DNA of 64,000 nt from positions 6,562,001 through 6,626,000 of the forward strand of contig JADJBV010000001.1 in NCBI GenBank assembly GCA_016703535.1, given 5' to 3'. This document shows, piece after piece, positions 11,181 to 20,259 of the stretch; positions within the stretch are counted from its first letter, which is position 1; every line of letters begins with the position of its first letter. Both the position numbers and the translations under genes were made by a program. This stretch comes from Deltaproteobacteria bacterium. Its GTDB lineage: Bacteria > Myxococcota > Kuafuiibacteriia > Kuafuiibacteriales > Kuafuiibacteriaceae. The notes beneath the pieces are model-generated. The model made no database searches. It worked only from the letters and a program-made list of their open reading frames with translations, and was not told the DNA's origin.

Positions 11181-12747
11181 AAACCGAAGCAAAGATCACG
11201 ATCAGGTCCGCGGCGCCGCGGTTCCGGGCGCTGTTGCTGGAGCACCCGCCCGCGTCTTCGGTCGTGGCTCCGACGCTGCGAATGACCTGGGGAGGGCCCT
11301 CCAAGCCCAGCACCTGGATCTCGGACGCGGCGGGGATCTGCCGGCCAGCGGGTGAGTCTCCCACGCCGTTGGACTCGACCACCCGCCCGTCTTCGAGTGT
11401 CAAGTAGTTGGGCGCCTCATTGTCGTCGCAGTCCCGGCTCAGGTACGCGGTGTGTTGGCGGGGGACATCGGGCAGGTCGGCGTTGAAGCCAAAGACCGGA
11501 TCTTCGGTCATCTCTTCGGGCGACAGGACGGTGTAGAGCCGGGTCAACTTGGGGAGGTCGCGGAACAACTGCCCGGCTTCCAGGGATGGGGTGACGATCC
11601 GTTCCCAGATCTCTTCGGTCAAGGTCAGCGGATCGTAGGCCAAGGTCGCGGCGTCGGTCTCGGAGTAGCGGTAGAGGCGCTCGAAGAAGAGCTCCCGTTC
11701 ATTGACGGTCGAGAGGTCCTCGGGGTTGCCGTAGTGGCGTTGCACGATCGCCTGCAGCTGTCGCCAGTTGATCGCCTCGTGGTTGTAGAGCTCTGTGAAG
11801 AAGGTGCGGGCCCGTGAGATCCCTTCCAGCTGCGATCGCCGAGGGAAACGTTCGGGTGCGTCCAAGATCCCGACCATCACCGCACTCGATCCCGCGTATT
11901 CGGTGATGAAGGCGTGATGGTCGTCGGCCTCATCGATGGCCTGGGCCACGACTTCGGCGTAGTTGGCGGCCTGGCCGAACCAGTTGATCCTCTCGTGGTT
12001 CACCAGGACGTGCTGATAGTTTCGCGGCACGGCCCGGTGTTCACCGAGCACCCAAACCAAGATCCCCAGGTTGGGGGCCGACGCGACGCTGGTCAAAATG
12101 ATCGGGATCATCGGGAGGTCCGACTCGTATTCGAGGACGATCGGTACCAAGTCACCGGCGGCCTGACCCGAGCGGAGTCGCAGCGCCAAAAAATAGGCGC
12201 CTTCGTGGATGTAGGGATCGATCGCGCTTTCGGTGCCGGTCGGCACGAAGAAGCGGTTGTCGTTGAGCCAATCGAGCATCGGCTGTTTGCTGTCGGCTCG
12301 GACCACCGCGTAGTCGTAGGGGCCAACGCTGGAGACGATCACCGCGGGAGACATGGGCTCGGGGTTGGAGTCCCGGGCCAAGGCCGAGTCGGCGCTGCCG
12401 CAACCGAAGCCGCCGCCGCCACAGAAGGTGCCGGAGGAGTCCAAGACGAAGCTCGGCGCGGTGGCCTTCTCCAGCTCGTTGAAGACGTCGTCATTGCCGA
12501 TCTTGAGCTTGGGTACGGCGGGCAAGGGTACCAGCCAAGCGAACTCCGAGGCCGAACCCACGTATTGGATCTGGATGTGAGCGGTCACGACCCCCTCGTT
12601 GACCGCGAAGAGGATCCGCTCCCCCGCCTGCACCACCGGCTCGGCCGGCGTCGGGGGCGCAAAACAGCCGCAGGCTTCAGCCCGAGTGGGCGTCAAAGAA
12701 GCGAGGGCCGTCGCCAGAGCCAAGGGGCCCGCCAGAAAAAACCTCAT
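11146..12747 (-). CDS. DUF2330 protein with MYXO-CTERM-like tail
   Basis: A 533-residue exported protein. ATG 12747 is preferred over 12762 because GGAGG lies six bases upstream. After the signal peptide comes the family hallmark ACGCFAPP, then ILFAVNEGVVTAHIQIQY and EFAWLVPLP, typical of DUF2330. The C terminus has a GGCSS patch, a hydrophobic stretch and RRRR, a MYXO-CTERM-like surface-sorting signal. Function of DUF2330 is unknown. It is divergent from the epimerase gene, with about 250 bases between them. Confidence 0.85.
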   Translation of the reverse strand: MRFFLAGPLALATALASLTPTRAEACGCFAPPTPAEPVVQAGERILFAVNEGVVTAHIQIQYVGSASEFAWLVPLPAVPKLKIGNDDVFNELEKATAPSFVLDSSGTFCGGGGFGCGSADSALARDSNPEPMSPAVIVSSVGPYDYAVVRADSKQPMLDWLNDNRFFVPTGTESAIDPYIHEGAYFLALRLRSGQAAGDLVPIVLEYESDLPMIPIILTSVASAPNLGILVWVLGEHRAVPRNYQHVLVNHERINWFGQAANYAEVVAQAIDEADDHHAFITEYAGSSAVMVGILDAPERFPRRSQLEGISRARTFFTELYNHEAINWRQLQAIVQRHYGNPEDLSTVNERELFFERLYRYSETDAATLAYDPLTLTEEIWERIVTPSLEAGQLFRDLPKLTRLYTVLSPEEMTEDPVFGFNADLPDVPRQHTAYLSRDCDDNEAPNYLTLEDGRVVESNGVGDSPAGRQIPAASEIQVLGLEGPPQVIRSVGATTEDAGGCSSNSARNRGAADLIVIFASVFSLRAWNRRRR

Positions 12748-12995
12748 GTTTGTCCTCCACATGAGCGGCCGGTTCGCAAAGCATATGCCGGCCAGGACGC
12801 GCCTCGTATACTCAATAGTTACGATGCCTTAGGGTCTGCCGCCGCCGGCGCGGCTCGGGCGGCGCCGTCGCGTCTGGGCCCGACCTGCCCGGGCGCGGCG
12901 ATCACGGGTGGCGAGGGGTCCCGGTCGATCGGCACCGTCGACTCGGTCGATCCGGTCTCAGCCTCGGCGCCTCGAGTCCACCGGCCCCAGAGGGG

Positions 12996-14015
12996 TTGAA
13001 TCCGATCCCGGGCCCTGGGATCGTTCCGAAGGTGCGGGCCCTCGTCACCGGTGCCAGCGGCTTCATCGGTCGTCACTTGGTGAAGGTCTTGCTCGAGGCG
13101 GGCCACTCGGTCGACGCCCTGGTTCGGAGCAGCTCCAATCGCGACGGGCTCGAGGGTGCTCGGCCAGTGGTCGGTGACATCCTCGATCCAAGCTCCTTGG
13201 CCAAGGCCGTCGAAAACGCGGAGGTGGTCTTCCACCTGGCGAGCCTCTTGAAGATGCCGTGGGCTCCGGCCTTTCAGACGGTCAACACCGAAGGCACCCG
13301 CAACTTGGCCCAGGCAGTCGCGGCCCGCACGTCCCCGCCGGTGTTGGTGGTGGTCTCGTCGTTGGCCGCTGCCGGCCCCAGCCTCCCCGACGATCCGAGG
13401 GACGAAGGGAGGCCACCCCAACCGATCTCGATCTACGGCCGGGTGAAGTTGGACGCCGAACAGGCCGCTTTGGTCGAGGCGCCGGTGTCGATCGTGCGAC
13501 CGCCGATGGTCTTCGGCGAAGGGGATCGTTCGGTGTTCCCGATCTTCCGCACCACCCGGCACGGCCTTCATCTGGTGCCGAACTTTGCCGATCACCACGT
13601 CTCCTTGATCCACGCCACCGATCTGGCCCGAGCGCTTTTGCAAGTTGCCTTGCACGGCGAACGACGGCCCGCCCACACCACCGATCCTGGCCTCGGCCTG
13701 TACTACGCCGCCGCCCGCGCTCAACCCACGTACGCCGAGCTGGGGCGCTTGATCGGGCGTGCCCAAGGCAAAGAGCGGATCCGGATCCTCCGACTCCCCG
13801 GGCCGATCACCGCCACCGTCGCCACCTTGAGCGAAGGTTTGGGTCGCCTCCGGGATCGACCCACCTTCCTGAACCGGGACAAGTGGCGGGAGGCCAACGC
13901 GGGCTCCTGGATCTGCAGCGCGGCCAAACTCGAGGCCTTGGGCTGGGCCCATTCACCCTTGGAGGAGCGAATGATCGCTACGGCTCGATCCTACTTTTCA
14001 GCCGCCGAGGCCTGA
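12996..14015 (+). CDS. NAD-dependent epimerase/dehydratase (extended SDR)
   Basis: About 327-339 residues. ALVTGASGFIG is the NAD(P)-binding GxxGxxG motif, and SIYGRVK gives the catalytic Tyr-x3-Lys pair. GDILDPSSL and VFHLASLLK fit nucleotide-sugar epimerase/reductase relatives. The frame opens at TTG 12996, but GTG 13032 (MRALVTGAS) starts right at the first beta-strand and is the more likely start. Neither has a clear Shine-Dalgarno. The substrate cannot be told from sequence. The gene contains one GCAAG-N4-CTTGC palindrome. Confidence 0.85.
   Translation: MNPIPGPGIVPKVRALVTGASGFIGRHLVKVLLEAGHSVDALVRSSSNRDGLEGARPVVGDILDPSSLAKAVENAEVVFHLASLLKMPWAPAFQTVNTEGTRNLAQAVAARTSPPVLVVVSSLAAAGPSLPDDPRDEGRPPQPISIYGRVKLDAEQAALVEAPVSIVRPPMVFGEGDRSVFPIFRTTRHGLHLVPNFADHHVSLIHATDLARALLQVALHGERRPAHTTDPGLGLYYAAARAQPTYAELGRLIGRAQGKERIRILRLPGPITATVATLSEGLGRLRDRPTFLNRDKWREANAGSWICSAAKLEALGWAHSPLEERMIATARSYFSAAEA
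13640..13653. repeat. GCAAG-N4-CTTGC palindrome
   Basis: Copy 4, epimerase gene; centre TTGC. Confidence 0.7.
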
Positions 14016-14040
14016 GCCACCCCACCGCGCTTGCGCCCGC

Positions 14041-14070
14041 TTGTGGCGCCTGCGGGAGCCGGCCTAAGGT
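14041..14070 (+). promoter_or_regulatory. Candidate promoter TTGTGG-N18-TAAGGT
   Basis: The -10 ends five bases before the GTG start at 14076, so the transcript would be leaderless or nearly so. Confidence 0.4.
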
Positions 14071-14075
14071 GACCC

Positions 14076-14786
14076 GTGGATCTCGCGCTGCCAAGTGGCC
14101 CGACCCTACACGTGGTCCTGGTGTTGATCGCGGTGACCTTGGCCTACGTGATCCAACACTACCTCGGTCGCTCTCAGTGGCTGAAGGAACGCACCCGCCT
14201 CGCCGATCCGGAGCTCAGCCAGGCCCGCGCGATCTATGGGGCTCGGATCGTGGGGGGCCTGGTGTTGGGCGGTGTCCCGGGGCTGCTCGCCTGGTCCTTG
14301 CCCGGGCCCCTCGGCTTCGCCTTTCCCCTGGCCCGCCCTACCCTGCTGTTTTGGGCCATCGTCTTACTTTTGGTGTTGCCCACCGTGGCCGCCTCGATGC
14401 ACCGGCCCGCCGCCTGGAGCGCCTATCCGCCGGTTCGTTTTGCCCGCTGGGATCTTGATCGGCTCTTGGTCAACGGCTTGACCTGGGGCGTTTATCTTTG
14501 TGGCTACGAACTCTGCTTTCGGGGCGTGTTGTTGTTTGGTCTTGCGCCAGCCCTCGGGGATTGGCCGGCCCTGGCGGTGATGACCGCGATCTACGTCTTG
14601 GTCCACCTGGACAAGCCCGCGAGCGAGGCGGTGGGCACGCTGCCGATGGGTTTTGTCTTTGGGCTTTCGGCCCTCTATTCGGGCTCGTTTTTGCCGGCGT
14701 TTTTGGCCCACTGGGTGATCGCCGTGACCAGCGACCTGGCGGCGATCCGCGCCAACCCGAGCCTCACGTTTGGGCGGCCTTCCTGA
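14076..14786 (+). CDS. CPBP-like intramembrane protease family protein
   Basis: A 236-residue membrane protein with about seven helices. The C-terminal half matches the CPBP/Abi fold: GYELCFRGVLLFG (motif 1), a YVLVHLDKPASE segment with His (motif 2), and FLAHWVIAVTSD (motif 3). The usual Glu-Glu pair of motif 1 is Tyr-Glu here and the Asn expected after the last His is absent, so catalytic activity is uncertain. GTG start; 3' end overlaps the convergent SDR gene. Confidence 0.75.
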   Translation: MDLALPSGPTLHVVLVLIAVTLAYVIQHYLGRSQWLKERTRLADPELSQARAIYGARIVGGLVLGGVPGLLAWSLPGPLGFAFPLARPTLLFWAIVLLLVLPTVAASMHRPAAWSAYPPVRFARWDLDRLLVNGLTWGVYLCGYELCFRGVLLFGLAPALGDWPALAVMTAIYVLVHLDKPASEAVGTLPMGFVFGLSALYSGSFLPAFLAHWVIAVTSDLAAIRANPSLTFGRPS

Positions 14787-15567
14787 ACGCTCGGGCTCGC
14801 CACTTGGCCAAGTGGATCGAAAGCGTCGGCGACAGTCGATAGAGCCACCAGTCGAGCTTCACGTACATCGAGATCGGGATGATCGCTTGGTTGCGATCGA
14901 CCCCGCGCAAGATGGCACGGGCGCAGTCTTCGGCGCTCATCGGTCGAATTGGGATGGACTCGGTCAACTTCTGGCGGTCGACCCCCCGGAGCTCGGCCCG
15001 GGCCATCACCTGGGTCGCCACGTACCCGGGACAGGCGGCGCTGACCTTAACGCCATAGGCCGAAGCTTCGGCCCGCAGCGAGGTCGACAGCCCGATCACC
15101 GCATGTTTGCTGGCCGCATAAGGCGCCATTCCGGGACGAGGTCCAAGGCCCGCGCCCGAGGCGGTGTTGATCAGGTGGCCAAAACCTTGGCGGATCATCA
15201 GCGGGTAAGCGGCGGCGATCCCGTTGGCCACGCCCAAGATGTTGATCTCCACCACCCGTCGCCAGTCGGCGGCGGTGACGGCGTGGAGTTCACCGGCCAA
15301 GCCGATGCCCGCGTTGTTGTAGAGTTGATGAAGGGGGCCCCGTTCGGCGATCTTCGCGATCAGCCGGCCAAAACCTTCGGCGTCGGTGACATCGAGGGTG
15401 ACGGCCTCGACCGAGTGGCCCAGCGACAAAAGGCGGGCGGCCAAGGCCTCTACGCCAGCGGTGTCCCGATCGGCCGCGTAGACCCGGACCCCTCGGGCGG
15501 CGAGGGCTGTGACCAAAGCCGCGCCGATCCCCGACGCGGCCCCGGTGACCAGGGCGACCGTCTCCAC
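14764..15567 (-). CDS. Short-chain dehydrogenase/reductase
   Basis: A 267-residue classical SDR. GAASGIG (residues 9-15) is the cofactor loop, NNAG is at 84-87, and Ser137, Tyr150 and Lys154 (YAASK) form the catalytic set. ADRDT after strand 2 suggests NAD use. The GTG start has AAGGAG just upstream. A C-terminal basic segment (LAKWRARAFRKA) may give membrane association, as in DltE-like SDRs. Substrate is unknown. Confidence 0.9.
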   Translation of the reverse strand: METVALVTGAASGIGAALVTALAARGVRVYAADRDTAGVEALAARLLSLGHSVEAVTLDVTDAEGFGRLIAKIAERGPLHQLYNNAGIGLAGELHAVTAADWRRVVEINILGVANGIAAAYPLMIRQGFGHLINTASGAGLGPRPGMAPYAASKHAVIGLSTSLRAEASAYGVKVSAACPGYVATQVMARAELRGVDRQKLTESIPIRPMSAEDCARAILRGVDRNQAIIPISMYVKLDWWLYRLSPTLSIHLAKWRARAFRKAAQT

Positions 15568-15621
15568 CGCTCCTTCATGCCAAGGACGGGGCGCCGATGA
15601 AAGTGCCCGGCGGTGAAAGGC

Positions 15622-17205
15622 TCAGTTGGGGCCGATGCCCGGAAAACCGCGGCCCGGACCGGTCGGGGGCGTCAGGTGACAGAGGGCGCAGTTGTTGACG
15701 TCGGCGGCCACCCGGTCGGAGCGGCTGTGGATCAAGTGGATCCGGTAGTCCAAGCGGTGATCGGGCTCGAAGGCCAACGACGGATGGCACGAATAACAGG
15801 CCCGGCGATCGCTGATCCCGTGGAGCACCTTGCTGAAGCTGCTCTGACCCTGGTGGCACTGGCCGCAGTTGCCGGTGATCGGCGCAAAGGCGGTAGGCGC
15901 AACTTGGCCCACCTGGATCTCGGTGACCGCGCCGGTGTTGAGCGCTTCACCACCCCAGTCACGACGGCCCTTCACCGCGATCACGTAGGTGCCGGCCTCG
16001 ACCTCGGGGGGCAACACGAAGGGCACCGTGTCCGAAACCGGGGCGTACCAGAGCTCCGGGAAGGCCTGGTTCTGGATCGGCGGGTTGAGCTGAAAGAGGC
16101 CGGTGTAGCCGTCGACCTCCCGGGTGGCGGTGATGGTCTGGGGGTTGAAGAAGAGATCGAAGAGCCCCACTTGGTGCTCCGACTGGCCGAGCCGATGGGT
16201 CGGGCCACCCAAGGTGACGATGCTCAGTCCTTCGCGATGCTTGAGGGCATAATACGCGGTCAGGAGCTGACGGAGACCGTCGTAATAACGCAGGCCGCTG
16301 TCGACGGTGCGATCGAGGAACTCGCCGTAGGTCGGCAAGCTACCTTGCGGATGCAGCCGATTGCCGGCGCCGTCCCGGTAGGTGGTCTGGATCTGGATGG
16401 TCTCACCGGGCACGTAGAACTGGCCGTTGGCAGGCGGGTTGCTGACGGTGACCTCGGTGCTGAAGCCGTAGCGATAGTTGGTGGCCGAAAGGGGCTGCCG
16501 ATCGACCGGCACGACCCGAGGGTGGAGGAGGTCTTCGCTCCAGTACAGGCGCAGTTCGGTGGTGCGCATGGGGATGTTCTGGGCCCGTTGCCCAGGGCGC
16601 AAGGCGTCCCGGAACTGCACCAGACCCTGAGCCAAGAAGCTGGTGGCGTTGCTGCAATCGCCGATGGCCTGACATCCCGTCGTCACTTGCCGCGCCAAAA
16701 ACCGGCGCACGAAGCCGTCGTCGCTGGGCCGGCTCCGATCGTCGCTGCCGGCGATCGCCAAGATGGGAGAACCCACCGGAACTCCCCGGGGCCCGTAGGG
16801 GACCAACAAGAAGACGCTGGGGCGCTCCATCCAGGCCGCGTTTCGATAGAAGCGGCTGCGGGTGAAGCCGCCGGTGAACTCGGGGCGCCAGTCTTCGTCG
16901 ACCAACTCGACGCCGGTCCAGTCCAGGTTCGCAAAATCGCCGCTGGTGAGGAGAGGATCGATCCCTTGATCGGTGTCGGTGCGGACGTTGGCGGTGAGAT
17001 CCAGCTCCTGCACGTAACGTTCGGGGTTGCCGTAGAGCGTTACGGTGCGGGGGCTCCCGTCCTCGAAACGGACGGCCCCGTCTTCCCACCAGAGGCTGAG
17101 GCCAACCGGATCCGCGCCGTGGGCCTGGGCCAAAGAGGGGGCAGAGAGGAGCAAACTGGTGGTCAAGACGAGGCAAGGCAATCGCATGGGGGCCTTGCCT
17201 GGCAC
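15622..17205 (-). CDS. Exported three-haem c-type cytochrome
   Basis: A 527-residue protein with a signal peptide. About 440 residues of beta-rich sequence without haem sites precede three CxxCH motifs near the C terminus (CGQCH about 447, CYSCH about 470, CALCH about 506). Extra His residues (HLIHS) may serve as distal ligands. This layout resembles outer-surface multihaem (OmcA-type) ends and suggests electron transfer in the envelope. ATG 17187 is an alternative start; it sits in the centre of an inverted repeat. Confidence 0.8.
   Translation of the reverse strand: MPGKAPMRLPCLVLTTSLLLSAPSLAQAHGADPVGLSLWWEDGAVRFEDGSPRTVTLYGNPERYVQELDLTANVRTDTDQGIDPLLTSGDFANLDWTGVELVDEDWRPEFTGGFTRSRFYRNAAWMERPSVFLLVPYGPRGVPVGSPILAIAGSDDRSRPSDDGFVRRFLARQVTTGCQAIGDCSNATSFLAQGLVQFRDALRPGQRAQNIPMRTTELRLYWSEDLLHPRVVPVDRQPLSATNYRYGFSTEVTVSNPPANGQFYVPGETIQIQTTYRDGAGNRLHPQGSLPTYGEFLDRTVDSGLRYYDGLRQLLTAYYALKHREGLSIVTLGGPTHRLGQSEHQVGLFDLFFNPQTITATREVDGYTGLFQLNPPIQNQAFPELWYAPVSDTVPFVLPPEVEAGTYVIAVKGRRDWGGEALNTGAVTEIQVGQVAPTAFAPITGNCGQCHQGQSSFSKVLHGISDRRACYSCHPSLAFEPDHRLDYRIHLIHSRSDRVAADVNNCALCHLTPPTGPGRGFPGIGPN
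16335..16348. repeat. GCAAG-N4-CTTGC palindrome
   Basis: Copy 5, three-haem cytochrome gene; centre CTAC. Confidence 0.7.
17171..17200. promoter_or_regulatory. Inverted repeat around cytochrome start codon
   Basis: Nine-base arms AGGCAAGGC and GCCTTGCCT are separated by 12 bases that contain the ATG at 17187. It could be an operator, or an mRNA hairpin hiding the start. Confidence 0.45.
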
Positions 17206-17381
17206 GGCTCCGCGCGTTGTCGCAACTCAACGCCGCAGATTACGCGGTTCCGCGTAGAGCGAATGCCCCCGCCCTTTGGCCGACCACGGAGTTTCCACCG
17301 CTCCTCATCGGAGCGCCCAGATCAACAGGGGGAGTCTTCGCGGGAGACGCACCCAACGTCGCGTCGAAGGACTCGTGCACC

Positions 17382-18434
17382 TCATCCCGTGGAAGGACTG
17401 GGCCTGGGTGGGCCACCGCCACCCCGCACCTTGAGCACCGCCTCCAACCGAGAGCGCACGCCGAGCTTCTTGTAGATCCGGGTCAAGTGGGTGCGTACGG
17501 TTTCGGGCGAGACAAAAAGCCGGCGGCCGATCTCCGCGTTGTTGAGGCCATCTTTGAGGGCCTCGAGGACCCCTTGTTCTGCGGGCGTGAGGCCGGGGAA
17601 GTTGAGTTGCCCCACCGGCTGCAGCGTGATGATCACCCAAGGTTGGGCGTCCGCCGCGAGTTCGGTGAACTGCAAGGTAACTTGCCAACTGCCGCCGCCC
17701 GGTCCGAGCTGCAGGTGGTGCTCCAACACCAACAGGTCCTGATCCCGGGCTGAAAAGAGCCTTCGGGCGACCTGGCGGACGGGGTGTTGGGGGTCGCGCA
17801 AGAGCTCAACCACTCGTTCGGCCCCGGGTTGGAGTTCGGCGTGGACGATCCGGTCGTGGGGGCCGACGACCAGCTGGGTGTTGCCGCCGGACCTGACCCG
17901 CAACAAGCCCTCGAGGGTTTGCAACCTATCTTGCAGACCGTCGTAACGAGCCGCTCGTCGAATGGCGTTCCCGAGGGCCGGCGCGAAGCTGCGCAGCCAT
18001 CGCAGCTCAGCGGGGGCGTATTCACCGCGTTTGACGTCGCGGTTGATCATGATCCCCAAGGCAGCGACCTCGGGCCCTTCTTCTGGCCGATCGAAGCGGA
18101 GCGCCACGTGATGGTCGAAGCCCCAGGGTCGCCAGAGTTCGTTGTAGACCCGGGTGCGGCTGAGGCGCCGGTGACCGTAAAGAGCCGTCGTCGGCACCAC
18201 CTCGCCGCTGACCTGATCTTTGACCCGATGCAGCGGACATTCGGTGACGTACTCAGCGAAGTAGTCGGCGATCAGATCCGGCGTCGAGGCCGGGAGGTAG
18301 GCTCGGATCGATTGATCGGCCGGTAGCCCGCGGTAGGCGAAGACAAAGGACGCGTGCAGCAGACGGCCCAACTCCGGGACCAGCCGGTCGTTGATCCGAT
18401 CCAGGCTCTCCAGGCTGGCGGCCTCACGCAACAA
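17382..18434 (-). CDS. LuxR-type HTH transcriptional regulator
   Basis: A 350-residue protein. The C terminus is a LuxR/GerE HTH (LTPAEQGVLEALKDGLNNAEI, then SPETVRTHLTRIYKKLGV), followed by LEAVLKV. The N-terminal 250 residues are a sensory region of unclear class with no receiver domain visible. The start is TTG 18434; the frame closes at a stop about 45 bases further upstream with no ATG or GTG between. Confidence 0.85.
   Translation of the reverse strand: MLREAASLESLDRINDRLVPELGRLLHASFVFAYRGLPADQSIRAYLPASTPDLIADYFAEYVTECPLHRVKDQVSGEVVPTTALYGHRRLSRTRVYNELWRPWGFDHHVALRFDRPEEGPEVAALGIMINRDVKRGEYAPAELRWLRSFAPALGNAIRRAARYDGLQDRLQTLEGLLRVRSGGNTQLVVGPHDRIVHAELQPGAERVVELLRDPQHPVRQVARRLFSARDQDLLVLEHHLQLGPGGGSWQVTLQFTELAADAQPWVIITLQPVGQLNFPGLTPAEQGVLEALKDGLNNAEIGRRLFVSPETVRTHLTRIYKKLGVRSRLEAVLKVRGGGGPPRPSPSTG
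17672..17685. repeat. GCAAG-N4-CTTGC palindrome
   Basis: Copy 6, LuxR-type gene; centre GTAA. A one-mismatch copy lies at 17921-17934. Confidence 0.7.
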
Positions 18435-18686
18435 TCGATTGCGGTCTTGGATCGAAAGCGTGCCCAGGGCCCCATCCTAAGCCGGGGCCCCGGAGCGTGG
18501 TCAAATGGACCAAGACCGGGATCCGGCCGAAACGCCAAGGCCGCTGAACCAGTGAGGTTCGTGGGGCACCGGGGCACCGCAATGGTTTTCGCCGCAGCGC
18601 CGTTGACTGCCCCAGGCGTCCGGCGCAAAAGCTCGGGACATTGAATCGCCTTCGAGAGTGGAGGCGAGAAGGATGGAGGAGCCTGT

Positions 18687-19211
18687 ATGGCCAGCGTGAA
18701 CAAGGTATTTTTGGTGGGCAACCTGGGGGCGGATCCCGAGGTTCGTTACACGGCCAACGGCGGCGCGGTCGCCAATTTCCGGATCGCGACCACCGATGTT
18801 TGGAACGACAAGAGCGGCCAGCGCCAAGAGCGCACCGAGTGGCACCGCATCGTGGTGTGGGGCAAACAAGCCGAACACTGCGGCGAGTACCTTCGGAAGG
18901 GCCGAGCGGTCCACGTCGAGGGTCGGCTGCAGACCCGGGAGTGGGAAGACAAGGAAGGTCAGAAGCGCTTCACGACGGAGATCAACGCAGATCGGGTCAC
19001 GTTCCTCGGTGGACGAGGTGAAGGTGGCGGCGGTGGCGGTGGCTACGAAGGTGGCGGCGGTGGTGGCGGCGGCGGCGGCGGGTATGAACGCCGCGGCGGC
19101 GGCGGCGGCGGCGGCGGTGGTGGTGGCGGCAGTGGCGGCGGCGGCGACTATGGTCGCGGCGGCGGCAACGAGGAGCCCCCTCCCCTCGACGACAGCGACA
19201 TCCCGTTCTGA
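18687..19211 (+). CDS. ssb: Single-stranded DNA-binding protein
   Basis: A 174-residue SSB. The OB fold covers residues 1-110 (MASVNKVFLVGNLGADPEVRY, WHRIVVWGKQAE, VEGRLQTREWEDKEG). A glycine-rich linker of about 50 residues follows, and the protein ends in DDSDIPF, the acidic tail that recruits replication and repair partners. GGAGG sits upstream of the ATG. It coats ssDNA during replication, recombination and repair. It stands alone, not next to rpsF/rpsR as in many bacteria. Confidence 0.97.
   Translation: MASVNKVFLVGNLGADPEVRYTANGGAVANFRIATTDVWNDKSGQRQERTEWHRIVVWGKQAEHCGEYLRKGRAVHVEGRLQTREWEDKEGQKRFTTEINADRVTFLGGRGEGGGGGGGYEGGGGGGGGGGGYERRGGGGGGGGGGGGSGGGGDYGRGGGNEEPPPLDDSDIPF
19021..19165 (+). 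repeat. Glycine-codon low-complexity tract in ssb
   Basis: Runs of ggc/ggt triplets encode the SSB linker. Nearly pure GGN repetition makes it prone to slippage and to spurious Ala- or Arg-rich frames. Confidence 0.85.
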
Positions 19212-19217
19212 GTGAAC

Positions 19218-19297
19218 GTTCCCCTGGGACACGGGCGTTGAGGGTCGACGGGCGAAGGGCGCCCATGGGGCCCCCAGGGCCCGTGTTCCAGGGAAAC
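19218..19297. terminator. Long hairpin between convergent genes
   Basis: Arms at 19218-19236 and 19279-19297 (19 bases, about 17 pairing; CCTGGGACACGGGC core) are separated by 42 bases. It follows ssb and faces the minus-strand lipoprotein gene. There is no T-run, so it would be a bidirectional hairpin rather than a classical terminator. Confidence 0.5.
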
Positions 19298-19326
19298 AGC
19301 CGAGCCCCACTCGGGTGCAGCCAAGC

Positions 19327-19878
19327 TCACTCGGGTGAGTCGGTGGGGAAGGGCTCGTCTTCGGTGGTTTGATTTCGGATCACGTTCCCTTGGGGATCGG
19401 TGACCTGGATCTGCTGTTCGGTGTCGTCGTTGGGTTGGCCGTCGGTACCCCCAAAAGCGTCGGGGTTTTTTGGCGTGGCGCCCGCGTCGATCACCCGGAT
19501 CGAGTTGTCTTCGGTCTCGAGCAGCCAACTTTCGTTCACCCGGTGCCAGTGTTGAACCACCTTGCGGGTCTCGACCGTCACCGACGGCAGGAGCATGAAG
19601 CGGATCCGGACCGTGACCGCGGCGGCGTCGGCGCCGTCCATGTCGATCTTCAGGACCTGGCAGTCCTCCACGTGCAGGGACTTGTCGTCGTCTTCGTAGG
19701 TGGCCACAAAGGCCGCCCGTTGGTCGTTGGGCAAAAAGCTGGCGGCCCGCTCGAAGTTCTTCCAGCGATAGGCCTCGTTATAGCCCTCCACGGCCTCTTG
19801 AAGTTGCTCCATCTTGTCCCGCGCTTTGGCGGTCGCGCAGGAGAGGAGCCCGAGGAGGAGCAGGGAGGCGGCGCGCAT
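19327..19878 (-). CDS. Hypothetical lipoprotein
   Basis: A 183-residue protein. ATG 19878 gives a signal peptide with lipobox LLSC, so it is likely lipid-anchored. The next 130 residues (KARDKMEQLQEAVEGYNEAYRWKNFERA, then HWHRVNESWLLET) look like an NTF2-like or small alpha+beta domain, followed by a disordered acidic tail. Its start overlaps the upstream gene stop (ATGA), so it is translationally coupled. Not recognised further. Confidence 0.7.
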   Translation of the reverse strand: MRAASLLLLGLLSCATAKARDKMEQLQEAVEGYNEAYRWKNFERAASFLPNDQRAAFVATYEDDDKSLHVEDCQVLKIDMDGADAAAVTVRIRFMLLPSVTVETRKVVQHWHRVNESWLLETEDNSIRVIDAGATPKNPDAFGGTDGQPNDDTEQQIQVTDPQGNVIRNQTTEDEPFPTDSPE

Positions 19879-20228
19879 CAATCGTCCTTGCCGCCGCCCG
19901 AAAAGCGATCTTCGGCGTCGCGGAACAACACGTTGAAGGTGGTCAATGAGCCGTAACACTTGGTGACGTACTGCTGGAGGTCGACCTTGGCGGCGTCGGA
20001 CATCTCGCTGGAGTTGATCTTCTGCTCCAGGACCCGCAGCCGATCTCGGACCATCACGATCTTGTGAAAGAAGGTCTCGAGGGGGACCTCTTTGGGTTGC
20101 AGGCTGGGATCCTTGGGCCGCAGCACCATGATGCCGGCGTTCCAGCGTTCTCCCAACGGGGTGTAGCCCAGGGCCGTCTCATCCTCCAGGACTTCTCGAA
20201 CAACCCGCTTCAGCTCGTCGCGATCCAC
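19878..20228 (-). CDS. Conserved hypothetical protein
   Basis: A 116-residue acidic, mostly helical protein (MDRDELKRVVREVLEDE, then LETFFHKIVMVRDRLRVLEQKIN). No membrane or catalytic motif is seen. It is the first gene of a two-gene unit with the lipoprotein, which overlaps its stop by ATGA. It may be a small cytoplasmic partner; no family name is certain. Confidence 0.7.
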   Translation of the reverse strand: MDRDELKRVVREVLEDETALGYTPLGERWNAGIMVLRPKDPSLQPKEVPLETFFHKIVMVRDRLRVLEQKINSSEMSDAAKVDLQQYVTKCYGSLTTFNVLFRDAEDRFSGGGKDD

Positions 20229-20259
20229 GGCGCCACTGTCCGTGACCGTTCGGCGGACG

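Noticed and set aside
19021..19165. The Gly-codon tract, the 12-bp repeat at 5394 and the 18-bp repeat at 1640 as CRISPR or satellite arrays
   Set aside because: All are in-frame coding repeats without unique spacers.
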